Assembly: GCF_012276985.1 (NCBI RefSeq)
Contig: NZ_JAAXMM010000011.1
Coordinates: forward strand, 1 to 64,000
Source of the DNA: Agrobacterium sp. a22-2
Lineage (GTDB): Bacteria > Pseudomonadota > Alphaproteobacteria > Rhizobiales > Rhizobiaceae
Direction of reading: 5' to 3'
DNA: 64,000 bases
Shown here: positions 44,422-52,486 of the stretch, in pieces
Position numbering within the stretch: the stretch's first letter is position 1
How the letters are laid out: each line of letters opens with the position of its first letter
Notes under the pieces: generated by a model
Seen by the model: only the letters and a program-made list of their open reading frames with translations
Database searches by the model: none
What the model was told of the DNA's origin: nothing
Made by a program: the position numbers and the translations under genes

Positions 44422-45431
44422 GACAGTTGATGAACCTTCCAAAAGGTGCGGGGCGGGCCCTGGCTTTCGCCCTGCTCGTGGCCCTGGTCGGGGCAGCATT
44501 CACGCTTGCCGAACCGCGCTTCCTGACGCAGGCAAGCCTTGCGGGGATAGCGCGCCACATGGCGGCAAACGGCCTTGCTGCGCTCGGACTGACATTCGTT
44601 GTCATCGTGCGCAAGTTCGACCTGTCGATCGGCGGCGTCGCGGCCTTTTCCGCGATGTCCATGGGAGCGGTGATTGCCGCGGGCATGCCGCTCTGGGTCG
44701 CGGTCCTGGTCGGGATCGCGCTGGGGGCGGCGCTGGGCGCAATTTCAGGGATCGCGATCAGCCGCTTCGGCTTTCCCGATATCGTCACGACCATCGCCGT
44801 CGGTTCGGTGTGTGCCGGTCTCGCCTTCCTGTATACCGGGGGGCGTTCGATCTTCGAAAACTTCTTCCAGAGCGGAATCACCGACCTGAACGATGCCCGG
44901 GTGCTGGGCCTGGGCGTCTCGTTGTGGTTCCTGCTGATCGCCTATGGCCTCGCCTGGCTGGTCATGCATCGGACACGCACCGGACACGCATTCTATGCGA
45001 CGGGAGAAAATCCGCGGGCCGCGCATTTCTCCGGCATCGCCACCAGTCGCTTCGTCGCCCTTGCCTATATCCTGTGCGCGATCGCGACCGTTCTGGCCGT
45101 TCTGCTGATCCTGGCCGAATCGGGCAATGCCGAGACGAACAAAGGTGCCAACCTGATGATGCCGGCCTATGCCGGCGTCTTCCTGGGGGCGGCGATCATG
45201 GGCGGGACCTCCGTTCTATCGACCTTTGCGGGCATTCTGTTGATCACCATGCTGCTCGACGGTTTCTCGCTGATGGGCGTCCCCTACTACTACAGCGACG
45301 GTGTCGTCAGCCTGATCCTGCTGATGGGCGTCATCGCCTTTTCCGACAGCGCACGCGGATGGGCGAGCAGCCTGCGCGTTCTGTTTCCGCTTCGAAATCC
45401 CTCGTCAAACTCACGGGAGCGGCAGGTATGA
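44418..45431 (+). CDS. ribose-type sugar ABC transporter permease 1
   Basis: This 337-residue RbsC-like permease has 8-10 membrane segments. The family blocks GLAALGLTFVVIVRKFDLSIGG near residue 55 and AYAGVFLGAAIMGGTSVLSTFAG are present. It has ATGA overlaps with genes on both sides. Together with the next gene it suggests a heterodimeric channel. Confidence 0.9.
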   Translation: MRQLMNLPKGAGRALAFALLVALVGAAFTLAEPRFLTQASLAGIARHMAANGLAALGLTFVVIVRKFDLSIGGVAAFSAMSMGAVIAAGMPLWVAVLVGIALGAALGAISGIAISRFGFPDIVTTIAVGSVCAGLAFLYTGGRSIFENFFQSGITDLNDARVLGLGVSLWFLLIAYGLAWLVMHRTRTGHAFYATGENPRAAHFSGIATSRFVALAYILCAIATVLAVLLILAESGNAETNKGANLMMPAYAGVFLGAAIMGGTSVLSTFAGILLITMLLDGFSLMGVPYYYSDGVVSLILLMGVIAFSDSARGWASSLRVLFPLRNPSSNSRERQV

Positions 45432-46429
45432 CCATGACAATTTCAGAAAACACACCGATGACAAGTCGCTCATCCAACAGGCTGGCGAGATTGACCACCG
45501 ATCTCTGGCTGGTGCTTGCCTTGGTCATGCTGACCGCGATCGTCGGAAGCATCAAGCCACAGTTGCTCGAGGGAGGAAGCCTTGCTGCTCTGCTCAAGAC
45601 TTTCTCGATCATGGTCACCATGGTTCTCGGACTGACCTGGGTGATTGCGGCCGGCAAGATCGATGTCAGTTTCATGCAGATCGCCGCGCTGTCCAATATG
45701 ATCTGCGCGGCCACCGTCGGTTACGGCTGGGGCTGGGCGATCGTCGCGGCTTTAAGCGTTGGGCTTCTGGCTGGGCTCGTCAACGGCTGGCTCGTCGCCG
45801 TCATGCGCCTGCCAGCCCTGATCGTCACCATCTCCATGGCTGGGATCTGCGCATCGGCGGCGTCGGCGCTTGGCAAGGGCACAGTGATCCGCATCGCAGA
45901 TCCCGGTCCGATCAGTTGGTTGCTCAACACGCTTCTGTGGGACGCCGTACCGTTCGTCTTCGTTCCGGTGCTGCTGGTCGCAGCGCTCGCCTGGTATGTT
46001 CAGGAGCGCTTGACGCTTGGCCGTTACATCTATGCCATGGCGCAAAACGAGGCCGCCGTGCGAGCCGTGGGGGTGCCGGTGACACGTCTTACCATCCTGC
46101 TCTTCGGTCTTTCCGGGCTCAGCGCATCCATGGCAGGCGTCATGCTGGCGGCGAGCCTTTCTTCCGGGCAGCCGATGATCGGCGGTCCTTATCTGATCAA
46201 CGGCCTGACCGTCGTGCTGCTTGGCGGCATGATGGTGCGTGTCGGCAAGCCCAATATCCTGGGAACGCTGACCGCAACAATGTTCATCGGCGTGCTCTTC
46301 AGCGGCGCCGCCCTGCTCGGCCTGCCGGACTACCAGCGACAGATCATTCAAGGCCTGCTGCTGGTGCTGGGCCTGGCCGTTGCCACGATTGCCGCACGCC
46401 ATCACCGCAGCCGCAGGCAGGAGCACTGA
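45428..46429 (+). CDS. ribose-type sugar ABC transporter permease 2
   Basis: This 333-residue RbsC-like permease has MVTMVLGLTWVIAAGKIDVSF and GLTVVLLGGMMVRVGKPNILGTL, with 8-10 hydrophobic segments. It begins in the end of permease 1 and is followed one base later by the kinase ATG. Confidence 0.9.
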   Translation: MTMTISENTPMTSRSSNRLARLTTDLWLVLALVMLTAIVGSIKPQLLEGGSLAALLKTFSIMVTMVLGLTWVIAAGKIDVSFMQIAALSNMICAATVGYGWGWAIVAALSVGLLAGLVNGWLVAVMRLPALIVTISMAGICASAASALGKGTVIRIADPGPISWLLNTLLWDAVPFVFVPVLLVAALAWYVQERLTLGRYIYAMAQNEAAVRAVGVPVTRLTILLFGLSGLSASMAGVMLAASLSSGQPMIGGPYLINGLTVVLLGGMMVRVGKPNILGTLTATMFIGVLFSGAALLGLPDYQRQIIQGLLLVLGLAVATIAARHHRSRRQEH

Positions 46430-46430
46430 C

Positions 46431-47978
46431 ATGGCAAACTCGTCACCCACCGTCACGATCGGGCTGGACTGCGGCACAGGCGGTGCCCGCGCCATGGTTT
46501 GCGACCTTGACGGCCGCGTCCTGGCAACAGCGTCGCGAGACTATGCCACGACCTTTCCTCGGCCGGGCTGGGCAACGCAGTCGCCCGCCGAATGGTGGCA
46601 GGCGGCCTGCGGGGCGGTCCGCGAGGCCGTGGAACGCAGCGGCGTGTCGATCGGGCAGGTCGCAGCGATCTGCGCCGACGGCACCTCCAGCACGCTGGTG
46701 ATGCTCGGCGAAAACGGCGAGCCACTTGCCGATGCGATCCTGTGGATGGACAATCGTGCTTCACCCCAGGCCCGCCGGATCGAACAGAGCGGACATCCGG
46801 CGCTGCGGCGCAGCCGGGCCGGCGTGAGTGCCGAAACGGCTATTCCCAAGATCCTTTGGCTCCGGGACAACGATCCGGATCTTTTCCGACAGACGCGCTG
46901 GTTCATGGAGCTTGCGGATTACATCGCGCTGCGTCTGTCGAACCGGCTGACACTGGGCCAGAACCACACCATTAACCGCTGGTTTTTCGATCCGCGTCGC
47001 GGTGGCTGGCCGGAGGATTTCTTCGAGGCGATCGGGCTTGCGGGCATCACGACCCGGTTCCCCGATCACATGCCGATCCTCGGCGCGCCGATCGGACTCT
47101 TGTCAGCGGAGGCTGCGGCGGCTTTGGGGTTGACCACCGAGACGCTGGTCGTCTGCGGCGGGACCGACGCCTATGTGGCGACGGTCGGGCTTAACACACT
47201 GCGGCCCGGAGAAACGGCGCTGATCACCGGCACGTCGCATCTGGTCCTGCCGACCGTCGACGACGATGTGGAAATCGCCGGGCTGTTTGGACCGCACCCC
47301 GATTGCGTGGCGCCCGGCTGCTTCGTCATGGAAGGCGGGCAGGTGTCGTCGGGTGCCGTTCTTCGCTGGTGGCACGACCTGTTTCAGGATGCCAGCCCCG
47401 GCCGCATCGAGGACATGATCCGCGCCGCGCAGACCGTACCGCTCGGCGCAAACGGCTTGATGGCGCTCGACTTCTGGCAGGGGAACCGCAACCCTTACAC
47501 GGATTACGACCTGCAGGGCGCGATCTGGGGCATGACGCTCAAGCATTCCCGCGCCGATATCACGCGCGCCCTGCTGGAATCCGTCTGCATGGGCACGGCC
47601 AATATCCTCGGCTGCATGGAACGCCACGGCGTGGCCGTTCGCTCCATGACGGCGGCGGGTGCAGCCCTTCGCTCGCCCTTCTGGTTGCAGATGCATGCCG
47701 ATACTGCTGGGGTGAAGTTGCGCATTCCGGAAGTTGGGGAAGCGACGGCTTTCGGGGCGGCGATCGCCGCAGCCGTCGGCGTCGGCGCCTACGGTTCGTT
47801 GCAGGCAGCGGCGGACAGAATGGTGTGGATCAAGGACGAGATCAGCCCGGATCCCGAACGCCACGCCGAATACAGGGTGCTGATGGAACTCTATCTGGAC
47901 ACCTATTCCGCTCTTCAGCCTCTCATGCACCGCATGGCGCAACGCAACCGCTCAAGCCCCCAACCCATGCCTGCTTAG
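46431..47978 (+). CDS. FGGY-family carbohydrate kinase (ribulokinase-like)
   Basis: This 515-residue kinase has the N-terminal loop VTIGLDCGTGGARAMVCDLDG, middle motif CADGTSSTLVMLGENG, and C-terminal TAAGAALRSPFWLQMHADTAG. It resembles ribulokinase/AraB-like and YdeV-like kinases. It is the third FGGY kinase of the window and the second of this operon. Two consecutive kinases of differing type suggest two substrates or two phosphorylation steps. Confidence 0.87.
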   Translation: MANSSPTVTIGLDCGTGGARAMVCDLDGRVLATASRDYATTFPRPGWATQSPAEWWQAACGAVREAVERSGVSIGQVAAICADGTSSTLVMLGENGEPLADAILWMDNRASPQARRIEQSGHPALRRSRAGVSAETAIPKILWLRDNDPDLFRQTRWFMELADYIALRLSNRLTLGQNHTINRWFFDPRRGGWPEDFFEAIGLAGITTRFPDHMPILGAPIGLLSAEAAAALGLTTETLVVCGGTDAYVATVGLNTLRPGETALITGTSHLVLPTVDDDVEIAGLFGPHPDCVAPGCFVMEGGQVSSGAVLRWWHDLFQDASPGRIEDMIRAAQTVPLGANGLMALDFWQGNRNPYTDYDLQGAIWGMTLKHSRADITRALLESVCMGTANILGCMERHGVAVRSMTAAGAALRSPFWLQMHADTAGVKLRIPEVGEATAFGAAIAAAVGVGAYGSLQAAADRMVWIKDEISPDPERHAEYRVLMELYLDTYSALQPLMHRMAQRNRSSPQPMPA

Positions 47979-48075
47979 CCCACCACCCGATCCGTTCCGG
48001 TTGAACGAAAACATGCCTCCCGGCCGCGGGGTGACTCGCGGAATGGATAGGTTTTGCCATTTGAAAGGAAATGAC

Positions 48076-49848
48076 ATGGCACATATTGGAGATCTCATCG
48101 CGGAAATGCTGGCGCAATACGGCGTCGACTACGTGTTCGGCATGCCGGGGGGGCAGACGACGGCTCTTCATGACGGCATTTCGCGCCGAACGGACCGCAT
48201 CCGCCACATCCTCATGCGCGACGAGCGAAATGCAGCCTACGCTGCCGATGCTTACGCACGGCTGACGGGCAAGCCGGGGATCTGCGATGTCACGGTCGGC
48301 CCCGGCGCAAACCTGCTGCCGGCCGGCTTTCTTGAAGCGCTGAACGCCTCCATTCCGATGATCGGCATCATCGGCGAACTGCCGCTCGACTGGTTGACGT
48401 TGAAAGAAAAAGGTATCGCCAGCCAGGGTTTCGACCAGCTCAGCTTCTTCAAGACCTGCAGCAAGGAGGCCTATCTCGTGCCGTCCGTCGCCGCGCTGCC
48501 GGAACTGATCCGCACGGCGTTTCGCGTCGCCACCGCGCCGCGGCCAGGCCCGGTCGCGCTGATCATACCGCATGACATCTTCGATGCGGAATGGGACGAA
48601 GACCTCCTGAAAATCGCCGTGGATGATCGGGCCCGCCAGATGCCCTATCTGCGCAGTTGCGCGCCGACCAGCGAGATCGACAAGGCCGCGGCGCTGATCG
48701 CCAAGGCAAAACGCCCGGCGCTGGTCTGCGGCGGCGGCGTGCATGGATCGGATGCAGTCGAGGTGGTCACTGCCTTTGCCGATCGTCTGCAAGGCCTTGT
48801 CGTCACCAGTCTCTCTGGCAAGGGCTCGGTTCCCGAAACGCGCGACTATGCGGCAGGTGTGCTCAATCCCCTGGGTGCCAAGGCCGCCATCGATCTGATC
48901 AAGGAGGCCGATCTCTTGATCTGGTGCGGCTCCAAGGTCAGCCAGAACACCGGCATGAACTGGACCCTGCCACTGGCCGAACAGGCGACGATCACCATCG
49001 ACTTCGATCCGCTCGAACACGGTCGGACCTTCCGCCCGACCGTCGCGCTGATGGGCGACGTGCGCGAGACCATCGTCGCGCTCGATGCAGCCTTGCCGAC
49101 CCTTGGAGCCAACCCGGAATGGGCGGCCAGGATTGCCGAGGTCAAAGCGAAGTCAGAGGCCGAGAAGCTGGTGGAAACCACCTCGGAGCTATTGCCGATC
49201 CAGCCGCCCCGTTTGATGAGCGAGATCGCCAGCCGCCTTGGCGATGACGACATCATCGTCTCCGACGCCTCCTTCGCGGCCGGATGGATTTCCGGCTACA
49301 TCCCCGCGAAGCGTGCCGGACGTCAGTTTCTGTTCGCGCGCGGCCAGGGCGGGCTTGGCTATTCGGTGCCGGGTGCCATTGGAGCCGCCGCGGTGCGTCC
49401 CGACGCCCGGATTGTCACGGTGGCCGGAGACGGTGCGTTTTCATACACGATCGGCGAACTGGCCACCCAGGCCCAATATAACCAGCGCATCGTCAACATC
49501 GTGATCAACAACGGCAAGCTTGGCTGGATCCAGCTCTGGCAGGAGCTTTATTTCAACAACGTCCAATCCGCGGTGCTCGAGACGCAAAGCGTTAAGCCCG
49601 GCTATGCCGGAGCGGCGCAGGCGCTTGGTTTGCTCGGCATCTATGTCGAGAAGCCCGACGAGATCGGCCCCGCCCTGGATCGTGCCTTTGCCCATGACGG
49701 ACCGTCTGTCGTGGAGGTCCGTATTGACGACCGCGCGACGCCGATCCATTCGTTCAAGCGTCGCTTGCGGGAAAAGACCGAGACGCCCTATCCCCGGCCC
49801 GGTACTGTCTACAAACTGAGGGACTGGAAGATCTCGCCGGATCTCTGA
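48076..49848 (+). CDS. thiamine diphosphate-dependent enzyme (acetolactate synthase-like)
   Basis: This 590-residue three-domain ThDP enzyme has an N-terminal Pyr domain with the catalytic Glu in RDERNAAYAADAYAR, a central domain (about 190-330), and a C-terminal PP domain with GDGAFSYTIGELATQAQYNQ...NNGKLGW for Mg-ThDP. Acetolactate synthase, glyoxylate carboligase, IolD and sulfoacetaldehyde acetyltransferase share this layout. The small regulatory subunit of acetolactate synthase is not present. It may cleave or ligate a ketose or 2-oxo acid in this polyol pathway. AAGGA precedes the chosen ATG. Confidence 0.85.
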   Translation: MAHIGDLIAEMLAQYGVDYVFGMPGGQTTALHDGISRRTDRIRHILMRDERNAAYAADAYARLTGKPGICDVTVGPGANLLPAGFLEALNASIPMIGIIGELPLDWLTLKEKGIASQGFDQLSFFKTCSKEAYLVPSVAALPELIRTAFRVATAPRPGPVALIIPHDIFDAEWDEDLLKIAVDDRARQMPYLRSCAPTSEIDKAAALIAKAKRPALVCGGGVHGSDAVEVVTAFADRLQGLVVTSLSGKGSVPETRDYAAGVLNPLGAKAAIDLIKEADLLIWCGSKVSQNTGMNWTLPLAEQATITIDFDPLEHGRTFRPTVALMGDVRETIVALDAALPTLGANPEWAARIAEVKAKSEAEKLVETTSELLPIQPPRLMSEIASRLGDDDIIVSDASFAAGWISGYIPAKRAGRQFLFARGQGGLGYSVPGAIGAAAVRPDARIVTVAGDGAFSYTIGELATQAQYNQRIVNIVINNGKLGWIQLWQELYFNNVQSAVLETQSVKPGYAGAAQALGLLGIYVEKPDEIGPALDRAFAHDGPSVVEVRIDDRATPIHSFKRRLREKTETPYPRPGTVYKLRDWKISPDL

Positions 49849-49856
49849 TTGTTAAA

Positions 49857-49888
49857 GCACCTGGCATTGTTTTGGCGATGCCGGGTGC
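49857..49888 (+). terminator. stem-loop after the block 3 operon
   Basis: 11-bp arms GCACCTGGCAT and ATGCCGGGTGC (one T-G pair) enclose 10 bases, 8 bases after the last stop. No T-run follows on this strand. It may end transcription with Rho or protect the 3' end. Confidence 0.45.
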
Positions 49889-50404
49889 AAATCGACGACT
49901 GGTTTGAATGCGCCGGTAGCATGGCCGTACGCTATAGGGCCTCGCTGACCCGGGTCTGTCTGTGGCCAAAACATGAACGTAACGGGTCCTTCAGCCATCT
50001 TCATCGCCGAAACCTAGCGCGGTTCGGGATTGAAGGGCACGCGCTCCTGTGTGAATCTATGTGTCGCCGGTTCAAATCCCTTCAAGGAGTGACCAATTCC
50101 CTCGATCAGATGCGGAAGAGTTCCTGCATCTGATCGCTTCGCAGCCAACATGGTCGGCAATTATGTCGCGGTCCCGCTGATAATTGACCTAGTCAACAAG
50201 TTCGGCAAATCAGACGAGGCTCGGATTGCTGTCCTTAACTTAGTCGGCGACTGACCAAATGTCTGTACAAAGGCCCTGGCGAAGTGCGATACGTTCTCGA
50301 ACCCGACCTCAAGAGCGATTTCGATCAAGGGCGCTTTGGACTGTACGAGAAGATGTTTAGCTCACTCCAATCGCACTCTTCTGTAAATCATTGCCGGAAA
50401 GCTT
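49889..50404. other. gene-poor junction between block 3 and the IS element
   Basis: It contains a tRNA-arm-like segment TCGCCGGTTCAAATCCC (50068-50084) nearly identical to one at 25563, but no complete cloverleaf. A perfect 11-bp inverted repeat CGATCAGATGC/GCATCTGATCG lies at 50103-50136. An AraC fragment occupies the end. Nothing else is recognisable. Confidence 0.5.
50222..50361 (-). pseudogene. 3' fragment of an AraC-family regulator gene
   Basis: The minus-strand frame reads AKHLLVQSKAPLIEIALEVG then FENVSHFARAFVQTFGQSP, the second helix-turn-helix of AraC/XylS proteins. About 45 codons remain. The frame is closed upstream by TGA, about 40 bases from the left end of the IS. The sensor domain and first HTH are missing, so it is non-functional. 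It was probably lost with IS insertion and may have regulated block 4 originally. Confidence 0.75.
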
Positions 50405-50467
50405 TGGCCTGCTGCCGGTTTCGTGGACACCGAGTAAAGGTGTTTCCAATGAAACTGGAGCGCATGA

Positions 50468-50758
50468 ATGCAACGAAGGAAGTTCAGCCGCGAGTACAAG
50501 CTTGAGGCAGTGAAGTTGGTGCGAGAGCGCGGGGTCGGCGTTGCGCAGGCAGCCCGCGATCTGGATGTTCATGAGAACGTTTTGCGCAAGTGGGTCGGGG
50601 AATACGGTTCGGACCCGGCGCAGGCGTTTCCCGGTCACGGACAGATGAAGCCCGAGCAGCTTGAGCTCGAGAGGCTGCGTAAAGAAGTCGCCAAGCTGAA
50701 GGCGGAGCGTGACATCCTAAAAAAGGCCGCCGCCTACTTTGCGAAGGACGTGATATGA
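50468..50758 (+). CDS. IS3-family transposase OrfA
   Basis: This 96-residue protein has a helix-turn-helix (RKFSREYKLEAVKLVRERG, HENVLRKWV) and a C-terminal leucine zipper (LELERLRKEVAKLKAERDIL). An A6G slippery run near its end would allow -1 frameshifting into orfB. It is intact by itself and has normal length for the family. Confidence 0.92.
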   Translation: MQRRKFSREYKLEAVKLVRERGVGVAQAARDLDVHENVLRKWVGEYGSDPAQAFPGHGQMKPEQLELERLRKEVAKLKAERDILKKAAAYFAKDVI

Positions 50759-51640
50759 AGTTCGCGTTCATTGCAAAGCACCGTTCGATCTGGCCCCTTT
50801 CGTCGTTGCTTTGCAACGACTGCCGGGCAGAGGGTGGCATGGCTGTGCGAAGCGCTGGGTGTATCGCGTTCCGGCTTTCACGCCTGGTTACATCGTTCTC
50901 CGAGCCAGCATGCCCGGTATGACGAGGCTCTGCTCGAGAAGATCAAGAGCAGCGACCGCACCTACGGCGCGCGGCGTGTCTGGCATGACCTTCTCGGCGA
51001 AGGCTTTTCCTGTGGTCTGCATCGTGTCGAGCGTCTGATGCGCGACAATGCATTGAGAGCAAGACCGAGAAGGCGTGGCTTGCCGAAAGACGGCGGCGAG
51101 CGCCCGGGCATCATGCCGAATATTCTGGATCATCAGTTCGCGGCAGCCAGGCCGAACCAGAAATGGGTAGACGACTTTACCTATCTATGGACGGCTGAGG
51201 GCTGGCTTTATGTGGCCGCCGTCATCGACCTGTTCTCTCGCCATGTCGTCGGCTGGTCGATGAATGCCAGTATGACCTCCCAACCCGTGACTGACGCGCT
51301 GATCATGGCCATCTGGCGCAGAGGCAAGCCGGATGCGCTCCTCCACCATTCGGACCAGGGTAGCCAATACACCAGCGAGCAGTTCCAGCGTCTCGTGGCC
51401 GATCACGGCATCACATGCTCGATGAGCCGATCCGGCAATGTCTGGGACAATGCCGCGATGGAAAGCTTCTTCTCATCACTCAAAACCGAAAGGACAGCTC
51501 GTAAGGTCTACAGAACCAGGGACGATGCCAAGGCGGACGTGTTCGATTACATCGAACGCTTCTACAATCCGAAGCGTCGGCATTCGACACTGGGCTATCT
51601 CAGCCCGATGGAATTTGAAAACAAGGTGGGATTAGCCTAA
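50755..51640 (+). pseudogene. IS3-family transposase OrfB, disrupted by a palindromic insertion
   Basis: The frame starts MKFAFIAKHRSIWP and should continue VAWLCEALGVSRSGF, a very widespread alphaproteobacterial sequence. A 37-bp palindromic insertion after the Pro codon shifts the frame by one. The rest is intact, including the catalytic residues in WVDDFTYLW, LLHHSDQGSQY and NAAMESFFSSLK. It ends TAA at 51640, overlapping head-on with the stop of the maleate isomerase gene. An initiation at TTG 50771 in the shifted frame would give an altered N-terminus. Confidence 0.88.
50796..50833 (-). repeat. 37-bp palindromic insertion, copy 3 (inverted)
   Basis: It holds a perfect 8-bp hairpin GTCGTTGC-TTT-GCAACGAC (50802-50820) next to the palindrome CTGCCGGGCAG (50820-50830). 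Read on the minus strand it begins CCTCTGCCCGGCAG and ends GAAAGG, closely matching copy 1 (CCACTGCCCGGCAG...GAGAGG). It lies between the Pro and Val codons of orfB. The host IS belongs to a different IS3 subgroup from the one that carries copies 1 and 2. Confidence 0.75.
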
Positions 51641-52419
51641 CTCGGTGGCCGAAATACCGGCAGCAGGCCATCGCGCAGAAGCTTGCCGAAACCTTCGACG
51701 GGCTGGTTGTAGCCGAGCTCACGCAAACAATGCCAGAGCATGGCCTGGTTGCTGGTCACAACCGGACATCCCAGTTCCTGTTCGAGACGATCGATGATCG
51801 GTGTCACGTGGATTGCGGTGCAACTGAGGAAATAGGCGTCGGCGGTATCATCCCGATGCGCGCGGGCAAGTTCCACCCATTCGTCGGGCGAAACCGACGC
51901 CATGCCGTTTCCTTCCTTCAGATCGAGTCCCGTCTCGCTTAGGACTTCAATGCCGTAGTGCTTGAGGAATTCGACTTCCCGCAGGTTTACCGCCTTCACA
52001 TAGGGCGTGATCAGGACGACGCGTTTCACGTTCATGGCTTTGAACGCAGCCAGCAGCGCATCGGCCGTGGTGGTTGCCGGCCGTCCGCAGGCGTCGGTGA
52101 TGCGCTGCGAGATTTTCGAGCCCATGACGGGATCGAAGGTGGATACGGCCGTGCAATTGAAGACGATCAGATCGACACGGGCATCGGACAACAATGCCGA
52201 CGCTTCCTCGATCTTGTCGGTCATCCCCAGCAATTCTTCGCGCGTCGATCCCGCAAGCTTCAGCCGTGTGGTGAGGACGGATATCCCCGACGGCAGCATC
52301 GCGGATAGCTCGGGCTCCGCCATCGGATTGCTCGACGGCAACAGCATCCCAATGCGCAGCGGTTTGCCGCCGGCATCGCGCGTTTCGCCCCTCAAGGCTC
52401 GTGTATCAACAATCGACAT
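51637..52419 (-). CDS. maleate isomerase-like protein (Asp/Glu racemase superfamily)
   Basis: This 260-residue enzyme has two active-site cysteines, Cys89 in IVFNCTAVST and Cys200 in FLSCTAIHV, as in maleate cis-trans isomerase and arylmalonate decarboxylase. It would convert maleate to fumarate. The ATG at 52419 has GGAG 6 bases upstream, better than the earlier ATGs. The last roughly 11 codons (DGLLPVFRPPS and the TAG stop) are read from the IS terminal repeat. The conserved fold ends before them, so activity may survive. It is the last gene of the minus-strand operon. Confidence 0.83.
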   Translation of the reverse strand: MSIVDTRALRGETRDAGGKPLRIGMLLPSSNPMAEPELSAMLPSGISVLTTRLKLAGSTREELLGMTDKIEEASALLSDARVDLIVFNCTAVSTFDPVMGSKISQRITDACGRPATTTADALLAAFKAMNVKRVVLITPYVKAVNLREVEFLKHYGIEVLSETGLDLKEGNGMASVSPDEWVELARAHRDDTADAYFLSCTAIHVTPIIDRLEQELGCPVVTSNQAMLWHCLRELGYNQPVEGFGKLLRDGLLPVFRPPS

Positions 52420-52486
52420 CATTTGCTCCATTCGTGAATTTCATGTGATCAAAGTCCTGGTGATAGGCATTCACCAGGCAATCCCT

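Larger units (their letters stand above)
50405..51670 (+). mobile_element. IS3-family insertion sequence (IS3-type orfA/orfB), inactive copy
   Basis: The 31-bp ends beginning TGGCCTGCTGCCGGT are inverted repeats matching at 26 of 31 positions. The element has orfA and orfB with a six-A-plus-G slippery run at 50719-50725. No target duplication is seen. The left side is a truncated AraC gene and the right side is the maleate isomerase gene, whose last codons lie within the IS end. A deletion next to the IS is therefore likely. A 37-bp palindromic insertion breaks orfB. Confidence 0.85.

Noticed and set aside
50040..50095. tRNA gene suggested by GGTTCAAATCC and a following ACCA
   Set aside because: The T-stem does not pair beyond two positions and no D-arm, anticodon arm or acceptor pairing can be built.
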